Assembly (NCBI RefSeq): GCF_031846305.1
Contig: NZ_JAVRHY010000002.1
Location: 62,001-126,000 of the forward strand
DNA: 64,000 bases
Source: Spectribacter acetivorans
GTDB taxonomy: Bacteria; Pseudomonadota; Gammaproteobacteria; Nevskiales; Salinisphaeraceae
Reading direction: 5' to 3'
Each line of letters starts with the position of its first letter. Position 1 is the stretch's first letter. Below the pieces are notes generated by a model. That model was given only the letters and a program-made list of their open reading frames with translations. It searched no databases and was not told the origin of the DNA. A program made the position numbers and the translations under genes. Positions 25,563-35,794 of this stretch are shown piece after piece.

Positions 25563-25633
25563 TCGAATGCACCGGTCTTGAAAACCGGCAGGGGTTTTGC
25601 CCCTCGTGGGTTCGAATCCCACCCTCTCCGCCA
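25545..25633 (+). tRNA. tRNA-Ser (anticodon TGA)
   Basis: An 89-nt class II tRNA with a long variable arm and encoded CCA. The acceptor GGAGAGG pairs with CCTCTCC; the anticodon stem CCGGT/ACCGG encloses CTTGAAA (anticodon TGA, reading UCA); the variable arm is built on AGGGG...CCCCT; the T-arm has GGTTCGAATCC. Confidence 0.95.
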
Positions 25634-25703
25634 ATTTCCGTCAATCATTTGTGAAAAAAGAATGCCGCCCGATCCGGCGGCGCGAGACATGAGGAAGAAG
25701 AGC

Positions 25704-26723
25704 ATGCAGCAGCAGTTGATTGATACCGCGCGGGCGCTGGTGGCGCCGGGCAAGGGTATTCTCGCCGCCGATGAATCGACCGGCACCATCACCAAGCGCC
25801 TGGACAGTATCGGTGTGGAGTCCACCGAGGCCAATCGACAGGCTTATCGGGACCTGCTGTTCACCACCGAGGGTGCCGAAGCCTTCGTCAGCGGTGTGAT
25901 CCTGTTCGAAGAAACGCTGTTCCAGTCGGGCCTGGACGGTACCCCGTTCACCGATCTGCTGACCGGTAAGGGCGTGATCCCGGGTATCAAGGTGGACAAG
26001 GGCGCCAAGCCGCTGGCGGGCAGCCCCGACGAGAAGATTACCGAGGGTCTGGACGGGCTGCGCGAGCGACTGGCCGACTATGCCAAAGCCGGTGCGCGAT
26101 TTGCCAAGTGGCGTGCGGTGATCACCATTGGTGACGGCATACCCACGGACTACTGCATCGATACCAACGCGCACGCGCTGGCGCGCTATGCCGCGCTCTG
26201 CCAGGAAGCGGGGATCGTGCCGATCGTCGAACCGGAAGTTCTGATGGATGGTCCGCATGACATCCACCGCTGCGAGGCAGTCACCGAACGCACGCTCGCG
26301 CGCGTATTCGACGAGTTGCTGGCCCAGCAAGTGCTGCTCGAGGGCATGCTGCTCAAGCCCAACATGGTCATTTCCGGCACGGAGTGTCCGCAGCAGGCCG
26401 GGGTGGACGAGGTTGCGGCCACCACGCTGCGCTGTCTGCGCCGCCATGTGCCGGCCGCAGTGCCCGGCATTGTCTTCCTGTCGGGCGGACAGAGCGACGA
26501 GCTGGCGACCCGTCATCTGAACGCGATGAACCAGCATGGTGACGCCCCCTGGACGTTGTCGTTCTCCTACGGTCGGGCCCTGCAGGCCCCGGCGCTGGCG
26601 GCCTGGTCCGGCAAGTCGGACAACGTACCGGCCGCCCAGCAGGCCTACTATCGCCGTGCCCGGTGCAATGGCGCGGCGGCGCGAGGTCAGTACACCGACG
26701 CGATGGAACAGGACGCCGCCTGA
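25704..26723 (+). CDS. Class I fructose-bisphosphate aldolase
   Basis: Cleaves fructose 1,6-bisphosphate by a Schiff-base mechanism without metal. The 339-residue protein is the eukaryote-like class I type: KGILAADESTGTITKRLDSIG near the N terminus, KGAKPLAG, PIVEPEVLMDG, the Schiff-base lysine in GMLLKPNMVISG (about residue 217) and FLSGGQSDE. The frame is open back through tRNA-Ser, but the ATG at 25704, preceded by GAGGAAG, gives the family N terminus. It stands 70 bp after tRNA-Ser. Many gammaproteobacteria use only class II aldolase, so this type is worth noting. Confidence 0.93.
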   Translation: MQQQLIDTARALVAPGKGILAADESTGTITKRLDSIGVESTEANRQAYRDLLFTTEGAEAFVSGVILFEETLFQSGLDGTPFTDLLTGKGVIPGIKVDKGAKPLAGSPDEKITEGLDGLRERLADYAKAGARFAKWRAVITIGDGIPTDYCIDTNAHALARYAALCQEAGIVPIVEPEVLMDGPHDIHRCEAVTERTLARVFDELLAQQVLLEGMLLKPNMVISGTECPQQAGVDEVAATTLRCLRRHVPAAVPGIVFLSGGQSDELATRHLNAMNQHGDAPWTLSFSYGRALQAPALAAWSGKSDNVPAAQQAYYRRARCNGAAARGQYTDAMEQDAA

Positions 26724-26771
26724 GCAATCCGGTTGCGGGCCGGTGAACATCGGCGGCAGGTGCGCTAGCGC

Positions 26772-28559
26772 ATGAAGGCTGTCGCGGCCCTCAAGGTGAG
26801 CCCGCTGTTCCGGGCCCTGGACCGGCGGTCGCTGCGCGCGCTGGGCGACGCCGCCGAATGGTGTGACTACCGCGGTGGCGAGTATCTGTTTCGGCGGGGT
26901 CAGCCCGGTGATGCGCTGTTTCTCGTCGTCCACGGCCGGATGCGGGTCAGCCATTCAGCGGATCGCGGTGCCGATGCGGCCGTGGTGGAAGCCGGGCTCG
27001 GGCAGACCGTGGGCGAGGTTGCCCTGGTGACCGGCGAGCCGCGCGTCGCGGATGCGCTGGCACTGCGGGATTCGCGTGTGCTGCGCATCAGCCAGGCGGC
27101 TTTCGAGACCGTCGTCCAACGGCACCCGGCGGCAATGCTGGCACTGGTACGGCAGCTGCTGGAGCGCCAGCGTCACGATGTGCGCCCTCACCCGCGTGAT
27201 CGCCGACGCAGTGCGCGCACCTATGCGCTGATACCGGCCCACGACGGGATTGATATCCGCGGCATCGGCAGTGCGTTCAGCCGAACGCTGGCGGGATTCG
27301 ATTCCCTCATGCGGCTGGATCCGTCCCGGGTGGATCAGGCGCTGGGCGAGGGGGCCGCGGCCACTGATTTCGAGGCCGAGGGCAACGCCCGCGTGGCCGG
27401 CTGGCTCAACCGCCTCGAGGATGCCTATCGCTATCTGGTCTACCAGGCCACCGGGGAACTGGACGCCTGGACACGTCGCTGCGTGCGGCAGGCGGACCGG
27501 ATCGTGGTCATCGCCCATCGTGACCGTGATCCCGCCGGCAGCCGGGTGCTTGCCTGGCTGCGCGAGGCGGAACTTCGGGCTCCGGTGGAGCTGCTGCTGA
27601 TCGGTCGGGACGGTGAGGACGTCCCGACTGCAGGGCCGGACTGGCAGTCGGCATTACCGGTGGAGCATCAGCATCGCATCGACGCCTCGCTGCCGGCGGC
27701 GGCACTGGGCCGGGCGGTACGGCTGATATCGGGTCAGGCGCTTTGTGTCGTGCTGGGCGGCGGTGGTGCCCGGGGCTTTGCGCATGTGGGTCTGCTGCGG
27801 GCGCTGGAGGATCGCGGACTGGCCGTGGACGCGGTCGGCGGCACCAGCATGGGCGCGTTCGTGGCCGGGTTGGTGGCCTGCGGTCATGATTCCGACACGG
27901 TGCTGGATACGCTGCGGGATACCTTCGTGGCTCACAATCACCTCAACGATTACTCCTTCTCCCGGGTATCGCTGATCTCCGGTCAGAAATTCCGTCGACA
28001 GCTGTTGAGCATTTTCGGGGAACGCCGCATCGAGGATCTGCCGATGCCGTTCTTCTGCGAAAGTACCAACCTCACCCGGGGGCTGCCGGTGATTCACAAT
28101 CGTGGGCGCCTGGCGGACTGGATCGGCACGAGCATGGCGGTGCCAGGCATTGCGCCGCCCACCGTCTATCAGGGCGACCTGCTGGTGGACGGCGGCCTGA
28201 TGCGCAGCATTCCGTTTGAAACCATGCACGCCATGGGGCTGGGCCCGGTGCTGGTGTCGGACGTCAGCCGCAACGCCGATCTGCGCGTGGAGCAGGCCCA
28301 GGGCGATCTCCCCGAACTGCTGAGCAGCGTCGACGGCGCTCCCCGGCACCTGAATATCTTCAAGATACTGTTCCAGTCAGCCACGCTCACCAGCGAACGG
28401 GAGACCCGGGAACTGGATCGTCAGGCCGATCTGGTACTGCACATGCCGGTGGGGAAGTCGGGGATGTTCGATTGGGATGATATCGATGACATTGTCTACC
28501 GCGCCTATCACCATGCGGACGAGCAGCTCGACCGCTGGACCGGCGGCGCACCGGCCTGA
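26772..28559 (+). CDS. Cyclic-nucleotide-binding domain plus patatin-like phospholipase (NTE/RssA family)
   Basis: A 595-residue two-part protein. Residues 1 to about 130 form a cNMP-binding fold (PLFRALDRRSLRALG, EYLFRRGQPGDALFLVVHGRMRV). After a linker domain of about 190 residues comes a patatin domain with oxyanion GGGGARGFAHVG (about 328-339), nucleophile elbow GGTSMG (Ser near 359) and catalytic DGG (Asp near 472). No transmembrane helix is obvious. The layout resembles neuropathy-target-esterase-like bacterial proteins that hydrolyse phospholipids. Ligand and substrate cannot be read from sequence. It starts 48 bp after the aldolase and is convergent with dapE, 7 bp apart. Confidence 0.85.
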   Translation: MKAVAALKVSPLFRALDRRSLRALGDAAEWCDYRGGEYLFRRGQPGDALFLVVHGRMRVSHSADRGADAAVVEAGLGQTVGEVALVTGEPRVADALALRDSRVLRISQAAFETVVQRHPAAMLALVRQLLERQRHDVRPHPRDRRRSARTYALIPAHDGIDIRGIGSAFSRTLAGFDSLMRLDPSRVDQALGEGAAATDFEAEGNARVAGWLNRLEDAYRYLVYQATGELDAWTRRCVRQADRIVVIAHRDRDPAGSRVLAWLREAELRAPVELLLIGRDGEDVPTAGPDWQSALPVEHQHRIDASLPAAALGRAVRLISGQALCVVLGGGGARGFAHVGLLRALEDRGLAVDAVGGTSMGAFVAGLVACGHDSDTVLDTLRDTFVAHNHLNDYSFSRVSLISGQKFRRQLLSIFGERRIEDLPMPFFCESTNLTRGLPVIHNRGRLADWIGTSMAVPGIAPPTVYQGDLLVDGGLMRSIPFETMHAMGLGPVLVSDVSRNADLRVEQAQGDLPELLSSVDGAPRHLNIFKILFQSATLTSERETRELDRQADLVLHMPVGKSGMFDWDDIDDIVYRAYHHADEQLDRWTGGAPA

Positions 28560-28566
28560 TCCGGCG

Positions 28567-29706
28567 TCAGGCCGCGGGACCCAGCAGGCGTCGCATGACG
28601 TCTTCGAATATCTGCGAGAGGGTGGTCAGGTCCGCGGCCGAGACCCATTCGTTCGCCTGGTGAATGGTGGCATTGACCGGGCCCAGCTCCACCACCTGCG
28701 CGCCGGTGGGCGCGATGAACCGGCCGTCCGAAGTGCCACCACCGGTGGAGCGGACGGGCCGACTCCCGAGGCAGGCCTCACACGCGTCGCTGACGGCGTC
28801 GAGCAGGGCCCCGTCACGCGTGATGAAGGGTTCGCCGGACAGGTGCCAGTCGATATCGCAGGCCAGCGCGTGCCGCCGGCATACGGCGTCCACGGTGGCC
28901 TTGATCGCGTCCGGCGTCAGCGCGGGCGAAAAACGCAGATTGAATCGCGCCTCGGCGCGGCCCGGAATCACGTTGTCGGCGCCGGTGCCGGCCTGGAGAT
29001 TGGAAATCTGGAAACTGGTGGGCGGGAAATCGGCATCACCGGCGTCCCAGGTTTGGCCGGCCAGTTCGGTGAGCACCGGCATCAGGCGGTGCAGGGCGTT
29101 GTCGGCGGCATCGGGATAGGCCACGTGGCCCTGGCGGCCATGGGCCCGGATGTGACCCGTCATGCTGCCGCGACGACCGTGCCGGATGGTGTCGCCCAGT
29201 GCCGTGTTGCTCGAGGGCTCGCCGACGACGCACCAGTCGATGGCGTCACCCCTCTCGGTGAGTGTTTCGATCACCCGGCGTGTGCCGTCGCGGGCCGGAC
29301 CCTCTTCGTCGCTGGTCAGCAGCAACGCCAGTCGCCCCGTCTGACGTGTCCCGATCTCCGCCCGGAACCGTTCGGCCGCAGTCACCATGGCAGCGACGCT
29401 GCCCTTCATGTCGGCAGCGCCGCGGCCGGTCAGGCGGTCGCTGTCCAGGTGCGGGTCGAACGGATCGGTGTGCCAGTCGTCGGCAGGGCCGGGCGGCACC
29501 ACGTCGGTATGACCGGCAAAGCACAGCAGGGGCCCGCGGTTGCCAGCCACGGCCCAGAGGTTATCGACGTTCCCGAATCGAAGGTTTTCCACCCGGAATC
29601 CGGCCGCCTGCAGGCGGCCGGCAATGAGCGGCTGACACCCGGCATCGTCGGGGGTCACGGACGGCCGCGCAATCAGCTCGCGGGCCAGTGCCAGCGTGCT
29701 GTCCAT
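28567..29706 (-). CDS. dapE: Succinyl-diaminopimelate desuccinylase
   Basis: A zinc hydrolase (M20 family) that releases LL-diaminopimelate in lysine/peptidoglycan precursor synthesis. The 379 residues carry the metal ligands in FAGHTDVVPPG (His, Asp), GRGAADMKGS (Asp), the catalytic/ligand Glu pair in LTSDEEGPARDGT, and the final His in GPVNATIHQANE. The start at 29706 overlaps the preceding stop as TGATG; the frame open to 30006 belongs to a shadow. Part of the dapD-yffB-dapE group, a coherent succinylase pathway with dapC next door. Confidence 0.95.
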   Translation of the reverse strand: MDSTLALARELIARPSVTPDDAGCQPLIAGRLQAAGFRVENLRFGNVDNLWAVAGNRGPLLCFAGHTDVVPPGPADDWHTDPFDPHLDSDRLTGRGAADMKGSVAAMVTAAERFRAEIGTRQTGRLALLLTSDEEGPARDGTRRVIETLTERGDAIDWCVVGEPSSNTALGDTIRHGRRGSMTGHIRAHGRQGHVAYPDAADNALHRLMPVLTELAGQTWDAGDADFPPTSFQISNLQAGTGADNVIPGRAEARFNLRFSPALTPDAIKATVDAVCRRHALACDIDWHLSGEPFITRDGALLDAVSDACEACLGSRPVRSTGGGTSDGRFIAPTGAQVVELGPVNATIHQANEWVSAADLTTLSQIFEDVMRRLLGPAA

Positions 29707-30062
29707 CAGTCCGCGCCGGCCAGAGTCGCCTCGTAACGGGCGGCGGAAAAGCCCACGAGCAGGTCGCTGCCGTGTTCCAGCACCGGCCGCTTGATCAGGG
29801 TCGGGTGACGCGCAAGCAGCTCGTGTGCGCGCGTTGCGTCGATGGCCTGCTTGTCCGCGTCCGGCAGTTCGCGCCAGGTCGTGCTGCGTTTGTTGAGCAG
29901 GGCTTCCCAGCCCAGCGCCTCCAGCCAGCGGCCGAGCCGCTCGGCCGCAATGCCTTCGTCGCGCAGGTCGACGAACGCATGGTCGATACCGGCCGTGGCC
30001 AGCCACTGACCCGCCTTGCGGGTGGTGTCACAGTTCTTCAGACCGTAAAGGATGACATTCAC
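29706..30062 (-). CDS. yffB: ArsC/Spx-family (YffB-type) thioredoxin-fold protein
   Basis: About 118 residues, the same size as E. coli YffB. It starts (GTG)NVILYGLKNCDTTRKAGQWL with a single Cys in NCDTxxKA, and has DLRDEG, NKRSTTWREL and PTLIKRPVLE, all typical of the ArsC-like family. The function is not settled: the family resembles glutaredoxin-coupled arsenate reductase but lacks clear activity. It sits between dapD and dapE, an arrangement seen in other gammaproteobacteria, so the name does not imply arsenic resistance. The GTG at 30062 gives the family length; a TTG at 30080 is the alternative. Neither has a strong ribosome site. Confidence 0.8.
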   Translation of the reverse strand: MNVILYGLKNCDTTRKAGQWLATAGIDHAFVDLRDEGIAAERLGRWLEALGWEALLNKRSTTWRELPDADKQAIDATRAHELLARHPTLIKRPVLEHGSDLLVGFSAARYEATLAGAD

Positions 30063-30131
30063 TGCAGGCGCTTTTCCCAATTTGAAATACGAAACCTAAA
30101 ACTCGAAACGCGGACGCGCATGCGCGCCCGC

Positions 30132-30956
<825 letters not shown>

Positions 30957-31026
30957 GGGGTTGTCTGATTGCGAGTGAAGGACGCGGATTCTACCAGCGG
31001 GCCGGTCTGCTGCCAGCCATTACCGC

Positions 31027-32241
31027 TCAGTCCCCGAGCCGTTCCGCCACCCGGACGATGCGGTGGGCGGCTTCGACGCATTCGGGAACGCCGGCCACCA
31101 GCGACAGCCGCAGACGGCCGTTGCCGGGATTGCCGCCGCCGGCATCACGGCCGAGATAGCGGCCCGGCACGGCGCGCAGGTGCTGCTGCTCGAACAGGGC
31201 GCGCACGAAGGTTTCGTCGTCGCCGCCGGCCACCGCATCCGGGAGCGCCGGCCATAGATAGAAGCTGCCGGCCGGGCGGGCCACGTCCAGCATCGGGGCC
31301 AGAATGGGCAGGACCGCGTCGAACTTCGCGCGATAGGCATCGCGGTTGGCCAGGACATGCGCCTCGTCCGACCAGGCCGCGCGACTGGCTGCCTGCACCG
31401 GCGGGCCCAGCGTGGCCCCGTGATAGGTGCGGTAGCGCAGGAACTGGCGCAGCACCTCGGCGTCACCGGCCACGAAACCCGAACGCAGGCCGGGCAGGTT
31501 GGAGCGCTTGGACAGGCTGTGGAACACCACGCAGCGCTGGAAGCGGTCGTTGCCCTGACCCGCGGCGACTTCGAGCAGGCCCGGGGGCGGCGCCTGCTCG
31601 TCGAGATAGATTTCGCTGTAGCACTCGTCGGCCGCGAGGATGAAGTCGTGGCGCTCGGCCAGTGCCAGGGCCCGGGCCAGATAGTCGGCATCCAGTACCG
31701 CGCCGGTCGGATTGCCCGGTGAGCATAGGTAGACCAGTTCGCATTGCCGCCACTGCGCCGGCGTCACCGCATCGAGATCGGGCCGGAAACCGTTGTCGGC
31801 ACGGCAGGGCAGGTACAGAGGTTCGGCGCCGGCCAGCAGGGCCGCGCCCTCGTAGATCTGATAACCCGGATTGGGCAGGGCGACCCGGGCATTCGGACTG
31901 GCCACCACCGCCTGGGCGAAGGCGAACAGGGCTTCGCGGGTTCCGGCGACGGGCAGAATCTGGGTGTCGGGGTCGGGCGGGCAGCGGTCGAGCCCGAAAC
32001 GTCGCGTCAGCCAGTCGGCGATTGCCTCACGCAACGCGGCTTCACCACGGGTGGCGGGATAGCGGGAAAAGCCGTCCAGGTGGTCGATGAGGGCCTGCCG
32101 GGCGCAGTCCGGGGCGGGATGCTGGGGCTCGCCCACCCCCAGGGAAATCGGCGCCACATCAGCGGGCGGAACCGCGCCCGCGAGCAACTCGGCCAGACGC
32201 TCGAAGGGATAGGGCTGCAGGCGATCCAGACGGGGATTCAT
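31027..32241 (-). CDS. dapC: Succinyldiaminopimelate transaminase
   Basis: A PLP-dependent class I aminotransferase that makes N-succinyl-LL-diaminopimelate. The 404-residue product has the aspartate-aminotransferase fold features SLGVGEPQHPAP, YLCSPGNPTGAVL, ILAADECYSEIY and the PLP lysine in FHSLSKRSNLPGLRSGF, and a C-terminal substrate Arg region (GNGRLRLSLVA). Its ATG overlaps the glnD stop by 4 bp (ATGA), so it is coupled to glnD. The glnD-dapC-dapD order matches pseudomonads, supporting DapC over a generic aminotransferase. Confidence 0.9.
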   Translation of the reverse strand: MNPRLDRLQPYPFERLAELLAGAVPPADVAPISLGVGEPQHPAPDCARQALIDHLDGFSRYPATRGEAALREAIADWLTRRFGLDRCPPDPDTQILPVAGTREALFAFAQAVVASPNARVALPNPGYQIYEGAALLAGAEPLYLPCRADNGFRPDLDAVTPAQWRQCELVYLCSPGNPTGAVLDADYLARALALAERHDFILAADECYSEIYLDEQAPPPGLLEVAAGQGNDRFQRCVVFHSLSKRSNLPGLRSGFVAGDAEVLRQFLRYRTYHGATLGPPVQAASRAAWSDEAHVLANRDAYRAKFDAVLPILAPMLDVARPAGSFYLWPALPDAVAGGDDETFVRALFEQQHLRAVPGRYLGRDAGGGNPGNGRLRLSLVAGVPECVEAAHRIVRVAERLGD

Positions 32242-34925
32242 GGTTCGTCCCGGGTCCGGTCGAGCACCCGCATCAGCATCTGGCGCAGCTGATAGAAGAT
32301 GGCCGGATCGGTAATGGGCGCGCCGTTGCGGTCGGTGATGTGGAAAACGTCTTCCGCCCGCTCGCCGATGGTGGCGATCTTCGCGGTATCGACCAGGATT
32401 CCCCGCTTGCGAAAGATCTGCCCGACCGTGGACAGCAAGCCGGGGCGGTCGGCCGTGGTCAGTTCCATCACCGTGTGCTGGTGGCGGTGATCGACCGTGA
32501 AATACACCTGAGTGGGCACCGAGAATGCCCGGCTGCGACGCGAACTGCGACGGGTGACGCGGATCTCGGAGACCTCCGGGTTGGCGATGGCCTGGGCCAG
32601 CGCGGTTTCGATCTCGGCACCGCGGCGAGCGTCGGTGATCGGGCGGCCATCGCTTTCGGTGACCACGTAACTGTCCATGGTGCAGTCGTCCACCGTGGTG
32701 TTGATTCGCGCATCCAGGATCGATAACCCCAGCTGGGCCAGGATGCCGGTGGTCAGGCCGAACAGGTAATCCCGGTCGCGGGTGTAGACGAATACGGTGG
32801 TGCCCTGATCCCCGACGCTGTCGACGATTACAAGCGGCTGATCGGCGTCCGCCTGCTGCTGATGGCGGGCGATGGCCGCAGTGTGCCAAGCGATCTCTTC
32901 GGCACTGTGGCGCAGGAAGTAGTCGTCATCCAGACGGGCCCAGACCTGCTTGAATGCCGGCGTGCGCACCTTGCGGCGGGTGAGCAAGGCGGCGGCGGCG
33001 CTGCGGTTCTCGGCCACCAGCTCGGCCTGTTCCAGCGGGTTGTCCAGCCCCCGCTCCAGGTTTCGCCGGGTGTTGGTATAGAGCTCGGTGAGCAGGCTTT
33101 CCTTCCAGGAATTCCAAAGGTTGGGATTGGTGGCGCGGATGTCGCATACCGTAAAGATATAGAGCCGGTCCAGCCGTTCCACCGTGCCCACCGCCTGGGC
33201 GAATTCGTGGACCACGTCGGGGTCGTTGATGTCCTTGCGCTGGGCCGTCATCGACATCAGCAGATGCTGTCGGATGAGCCAGCAGATCATTTCGCGATCC
33301 TCGCTTGCCATGCCGTGTTCGCGGCAGAACAGGTCGGCGTCCTCGGCCCCAAGTTCGGCATGATCGCCGCCGCGCCCCTTGGCGATGTCGTGGAACAGCC
33401 CGGTGATATAGAGCAGGTCATGTTTGTCCAGGCTTTGCATCACCCGGCTGATTGCCGGCAGTTCGTGATCGAAGCGGGGCAGGGCCAGCCTGCGCAAGTT
33501 GCGGATCACGAACAGCGTGTGTTCGTCCACGGTCAGGGTGTGGAACAGATCGAACTGCATGCGGCCGATGATGTCGCCGAAGGCCGGCAGATAGCGGCCT
33601 AGTACGCCATAGCGGTTCATCCGCCGCAGCGCGCGGGTAACGCCGTTGCGCTGGCGCATGATTTCTGTGAACAGGCGCCGGCTGCGGACGTCGCCGCGCA
33701 GCTTGTCGTCGATCAGGTGGCGGTCGCGGCGCATCAGCCGCAACGTATGGGCGCGGATGCCCACCAGCCGCGGGCGGGTCTGCATCAGGTAGAAAATTTC
33801 CAGCAGGGCCCGCGGCGACCGGCGGAAGACCTCGTCGTCGCGCACCTCGATGAAACCCAGCCGGGCCTGAAAACGTCCGTTGATCGGGCGTGGCTCGGCA
33901 TCCTCGCTGGCATGCAGAATCGCTTCACTGAAAAGCTGAAGCAGAATGTCATTAAGTGCAGACAGCGCCTTGATATTCCGATAATAACGCTGCATGAACT
34001 GTTCAACCGCCAGATTGTGGCTGGCGTCCTGGTAGCCCAGCATTTCGGCCACCCGTACCTGATGGTCGAACAGCAGGCGGTCCTCGCAACGATCGGTCAC
34101 CATGTGCAGGGCAAAGCGCACCCGCCACAGGAACGATTGCCCCCGGCGCAGTTCGCGGTATTCCCGTTCGGTGAGGAAGCCGTGTTCGACCAGGCCGTAG
34201 AGCGTGTCGGTATCGAAATGGCGCTTGGCCACCCAGGCGATGGTCTGGATATCCCGCAGGCCGCCGGGTGATTCCTTGGTGTTGGGTTCGAGCTTGTAGG
34301 CGGTCTCGTCGTAGTGGGCGTGGCGGGCCTGCTGTTCCTCCAGCTTGGCCTGGAAAAAAGCAGGGGTTGGCCACACCTGATCCGGCTGCAGCCGCGTTCC
34401 CATGTCGGCCACCAGCCCGGCGTCGCCGGCCAGCCGGCGCGCCTCCATCAGATTGGTGATGACGGTGACGTCCTCGGCCGCGGCGTCGGTGCATTCGGCC
34501 GGCGAACGCACGCTGTGGCCGATCTGCAGGCCGATATCCCAGATGAAGGTGACGAACTGCTCCAGGCCATCGCGGATCTCGTCCAGACAGCCATCGCGGT
34601 AGAGAATCAGCAGGTCGATATCGGAATTGGGCAGCAGTTCGCCGCGGCCGTAGCCCCCCACGGCCACCAGGGCGGTGCGGGTGTCGGCATCACCCATCAG
34701 CTCCTGCCAGGCGCGCACCAGGATGCGGTCCGTGCAGACGGCACGAAGCCGGACCAGCTCGTCGATGGGGGCGCCGGCCCCGAAGGCTTCGCCGAGCGCC
34801 TCCCGCACCGCCTTGAGCGCCGCGCGTACCGGCTTGATCGCCAGTGGCGCGACGCCATCGGTATGGGCGAACAGTTCGGCCTGCAGGTCGGCCGTCTTCA
34901 GCGCGCGATCCGGCGCGGAACTCAA
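32238..34925 (-). CDS. glnD: Bifunctional uridylyltransferase/uridylyl-removing enzyme for PII
   Basis: The nitrogen sensor that uridylylates PII at low glutamine and removes UMP at high glutamine. The 895-residue protein has the nucleotidyltransferase motif GGYGRGELLPNSDIDLLIL (about 89-107), an HD hydrolase domain (GLFHDIAKGRGGDH, about 490-505) and two C-terminal ACT domains (beginning near TTVFVYTRDRDYLFGL and HTVMELTTADRPGLLSTVG) for glutamine sensing. The start appears to be TTG at 34925, which overlaps the map stop as TTGA; MSSAPDRALK then precedes a normal GlnD. Operon map-glnD-dapC. Confidence 0.95.
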   Translation of the reverse strand: MSSAPDRALKTADLQAELFAHTDGVAPLAIKPVRAALKAVREALGEAFGAGAPIDELVRLRAVCTDRILVRAWQELMGDADTRTALVAVGGYGRGELLPNSDIDLLILYRDGCLDEIRDGLEQFVTFIWDIGLQIGHSVRSPAECTDAAAEDVTVITNLMEARRLAGDAGLVADMGTRLQPDQVWPTPAFFQAKLEEQQARHAHYDETAYKLEPNTKESPGGLRDIQTIAWVAKRHFDTDTLYGLVEHGFLTEREYRELRRGQSFLWRVRFALHMVTDRCEDRLLFDHQVRVAEMLGYQDASHNLAVEQFMQRYYRNIKALSALNDILLQLFSEAILHASEDAEPRPINGRFQARLGFIEVRDDEVFRRSPRALLEIFYLMQTRPRLVGIRAHTLRLMRRDRHLIDDKLRGDVRSRRLFTEIMRQRNGVTRALRRMNRYGVLGRYLPAFGDIIGRMQFDLFHTLTVDEHTLFVIRNLRRLALPRFDHELPAISRVMQSLDKHDLLYITGLFHDIAKGRGGDHAELGAEDADLFCREHGMASEDREMICWLIRQHLLMSMTAQRKDINDPDVVHEFAQAVGTVERLDRLYIFTVCDIRATNPNLWNSWKESLLTELYTNTRRNLERGLDNPLEQAELVAENRSAAAALLTRRKVRTPAFKQVWARLDDDYFLRHSAEEIAWHTAAIARHQQQADADQPLVIVDSVGDQGTTVFVYTRDRDYLFGLTTGILAQLGLSILDARINTTVDDCTMDSYVVTESDGRPITDARRGAEIETALAQAIANPEVSEIRVTRRSSRRSRAFSVPTQVYFTVDHRHQHTVMELTTADRPGLLSTVGQIFRKRGILVDTAKIATIGERAEDVFHITDRNGAPITDPAIFYQLRQMLMRVLDRTRDEP

Positions 34926-35686
34926 GAGTCGTCCCGGCCCAGCGTCAGCACCTCGACCCCGTCAGCGGTGACCAGCAGCGTGTGTTCCCATTGCGCCGAC
35001 AGGGTGTGGTCCTTGGTCACGACCGTCCAGCCGTCGCGCAGCACCTTCACGTGACGTTTTCCGGCGTTGACCATGGGTTCGATAGTGAAGGTCATGCCGG
35101 CTTCCAGGGACAGACCGGTGCCGGCCTGGCCGTAATGCAGCACCTGCGGATCCTCGTGAAAATCCCGCCCGATGCCGTGGCCGCAGTATTCGCGCACCAC
35201 CGAGAAATTGCTGCCTTCCACATGGCGCTGGATCACGGCGCCGATATCACCCAGGGTAGTGCCGGGGCGCACGATGTCGATGCCCTGCCACAGGGCCTCG
35301 AAGGCCACGTCGGACAGGCGCGCGGCCTGCACGCCGGGGTCGCCGGCAAAGAACATGCGGGAGGTGTCGCCGTGGTAGCCGTCCTTGATTACGGTGACGT
35401 CGATGTTCACCGCGTCGCCTTTCTTCAATTTCTTGTCGCCCGGGATGCCGTGGCAGACCACGTGATTCACCGAGGTGCACACGGACTTGGGGAAGCCGTG
35501 ATAATTCAGCGGGGCGGGAATCGCGTCCAGCTCGCCGACGATGTATTCGTGGCACAGGCGATCGAGCTCGCCGGTGGTGACGCCGGGCTGTACGTATTCC
35601 CCGATCATGTCGAGCACGCTGGCGGCCATGCGGCCGGCCGTGCGCATCCGGTCCTGTTCCTCGGCGGTCTTGATGGTGGCAGTCAT
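34922..35686 (-). CDS. map: Methionine aminopeptidase, type I
   Basis: Removes the initiator Met from nascent proteins. The 254 residues hold the metal ligands in NIDVTVIKDGYHGDTSRMF (two Asp), GHGIGRDFHEDP (His), FTIEPMV (Glu) and the final Glu in QWEHTLLVT-type context, plus substrate His in NHVVCHGIPG. The frame is open to 35824; the ATG at 35686 (MTATIKTAEEQDRMR) is the family start. It is divergent from rpsB, the standard gammaproteobacterial arrangement, and translationally coupled to glnD. Confidence 0.95.
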   Translation of the reverse strand: MTATIKTAEEQDRMRTAGRMAASVLDMIGEYVQPGVTTGELDRLCHEYIVGELDAIPAPLNYHGFPKSVCTSVNHVVCHGIPGDKKLKKGDAVNIDVTVIKDGYHGDTSRMFFAGDPGVQAARLSDVAFEALWQGIDIVRPGTTLGDIGAVIQRHVEGSNFSVVREYCGHGIGRDFHEDPQVLHYGQAGTGLSLEAGMTFTIEPMVNAGKRHVKVLRDGWTVVTKDHTLSAQWEHTLLVTADGVEVLTLGRDDS

Positions 35687-35794
35687 ATGTCTCGTGTGTT
35701 GGCGGGGCGGATGCCGCGGGGCCGGTCGGGGCGCGCCGCGAGCGAGCGCCGGCGGGATTTCCCGCCGACGATGTGCTGGTCGGGCAAAGCGCAG

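Noticed and set aside
25208..25566. Possible CRISPR array from the repeated core near the tRNAs
   Set aside because: Copies are few, unevenly spaced and include tRNA sequence; no cas genes are present.
29706..30062. A true arsenate reductase implying an arsenic resistance operon
   Set aside because: The protein is the YffB type, located in the dap cluster, with no arsB, arsR or acr3 near it.
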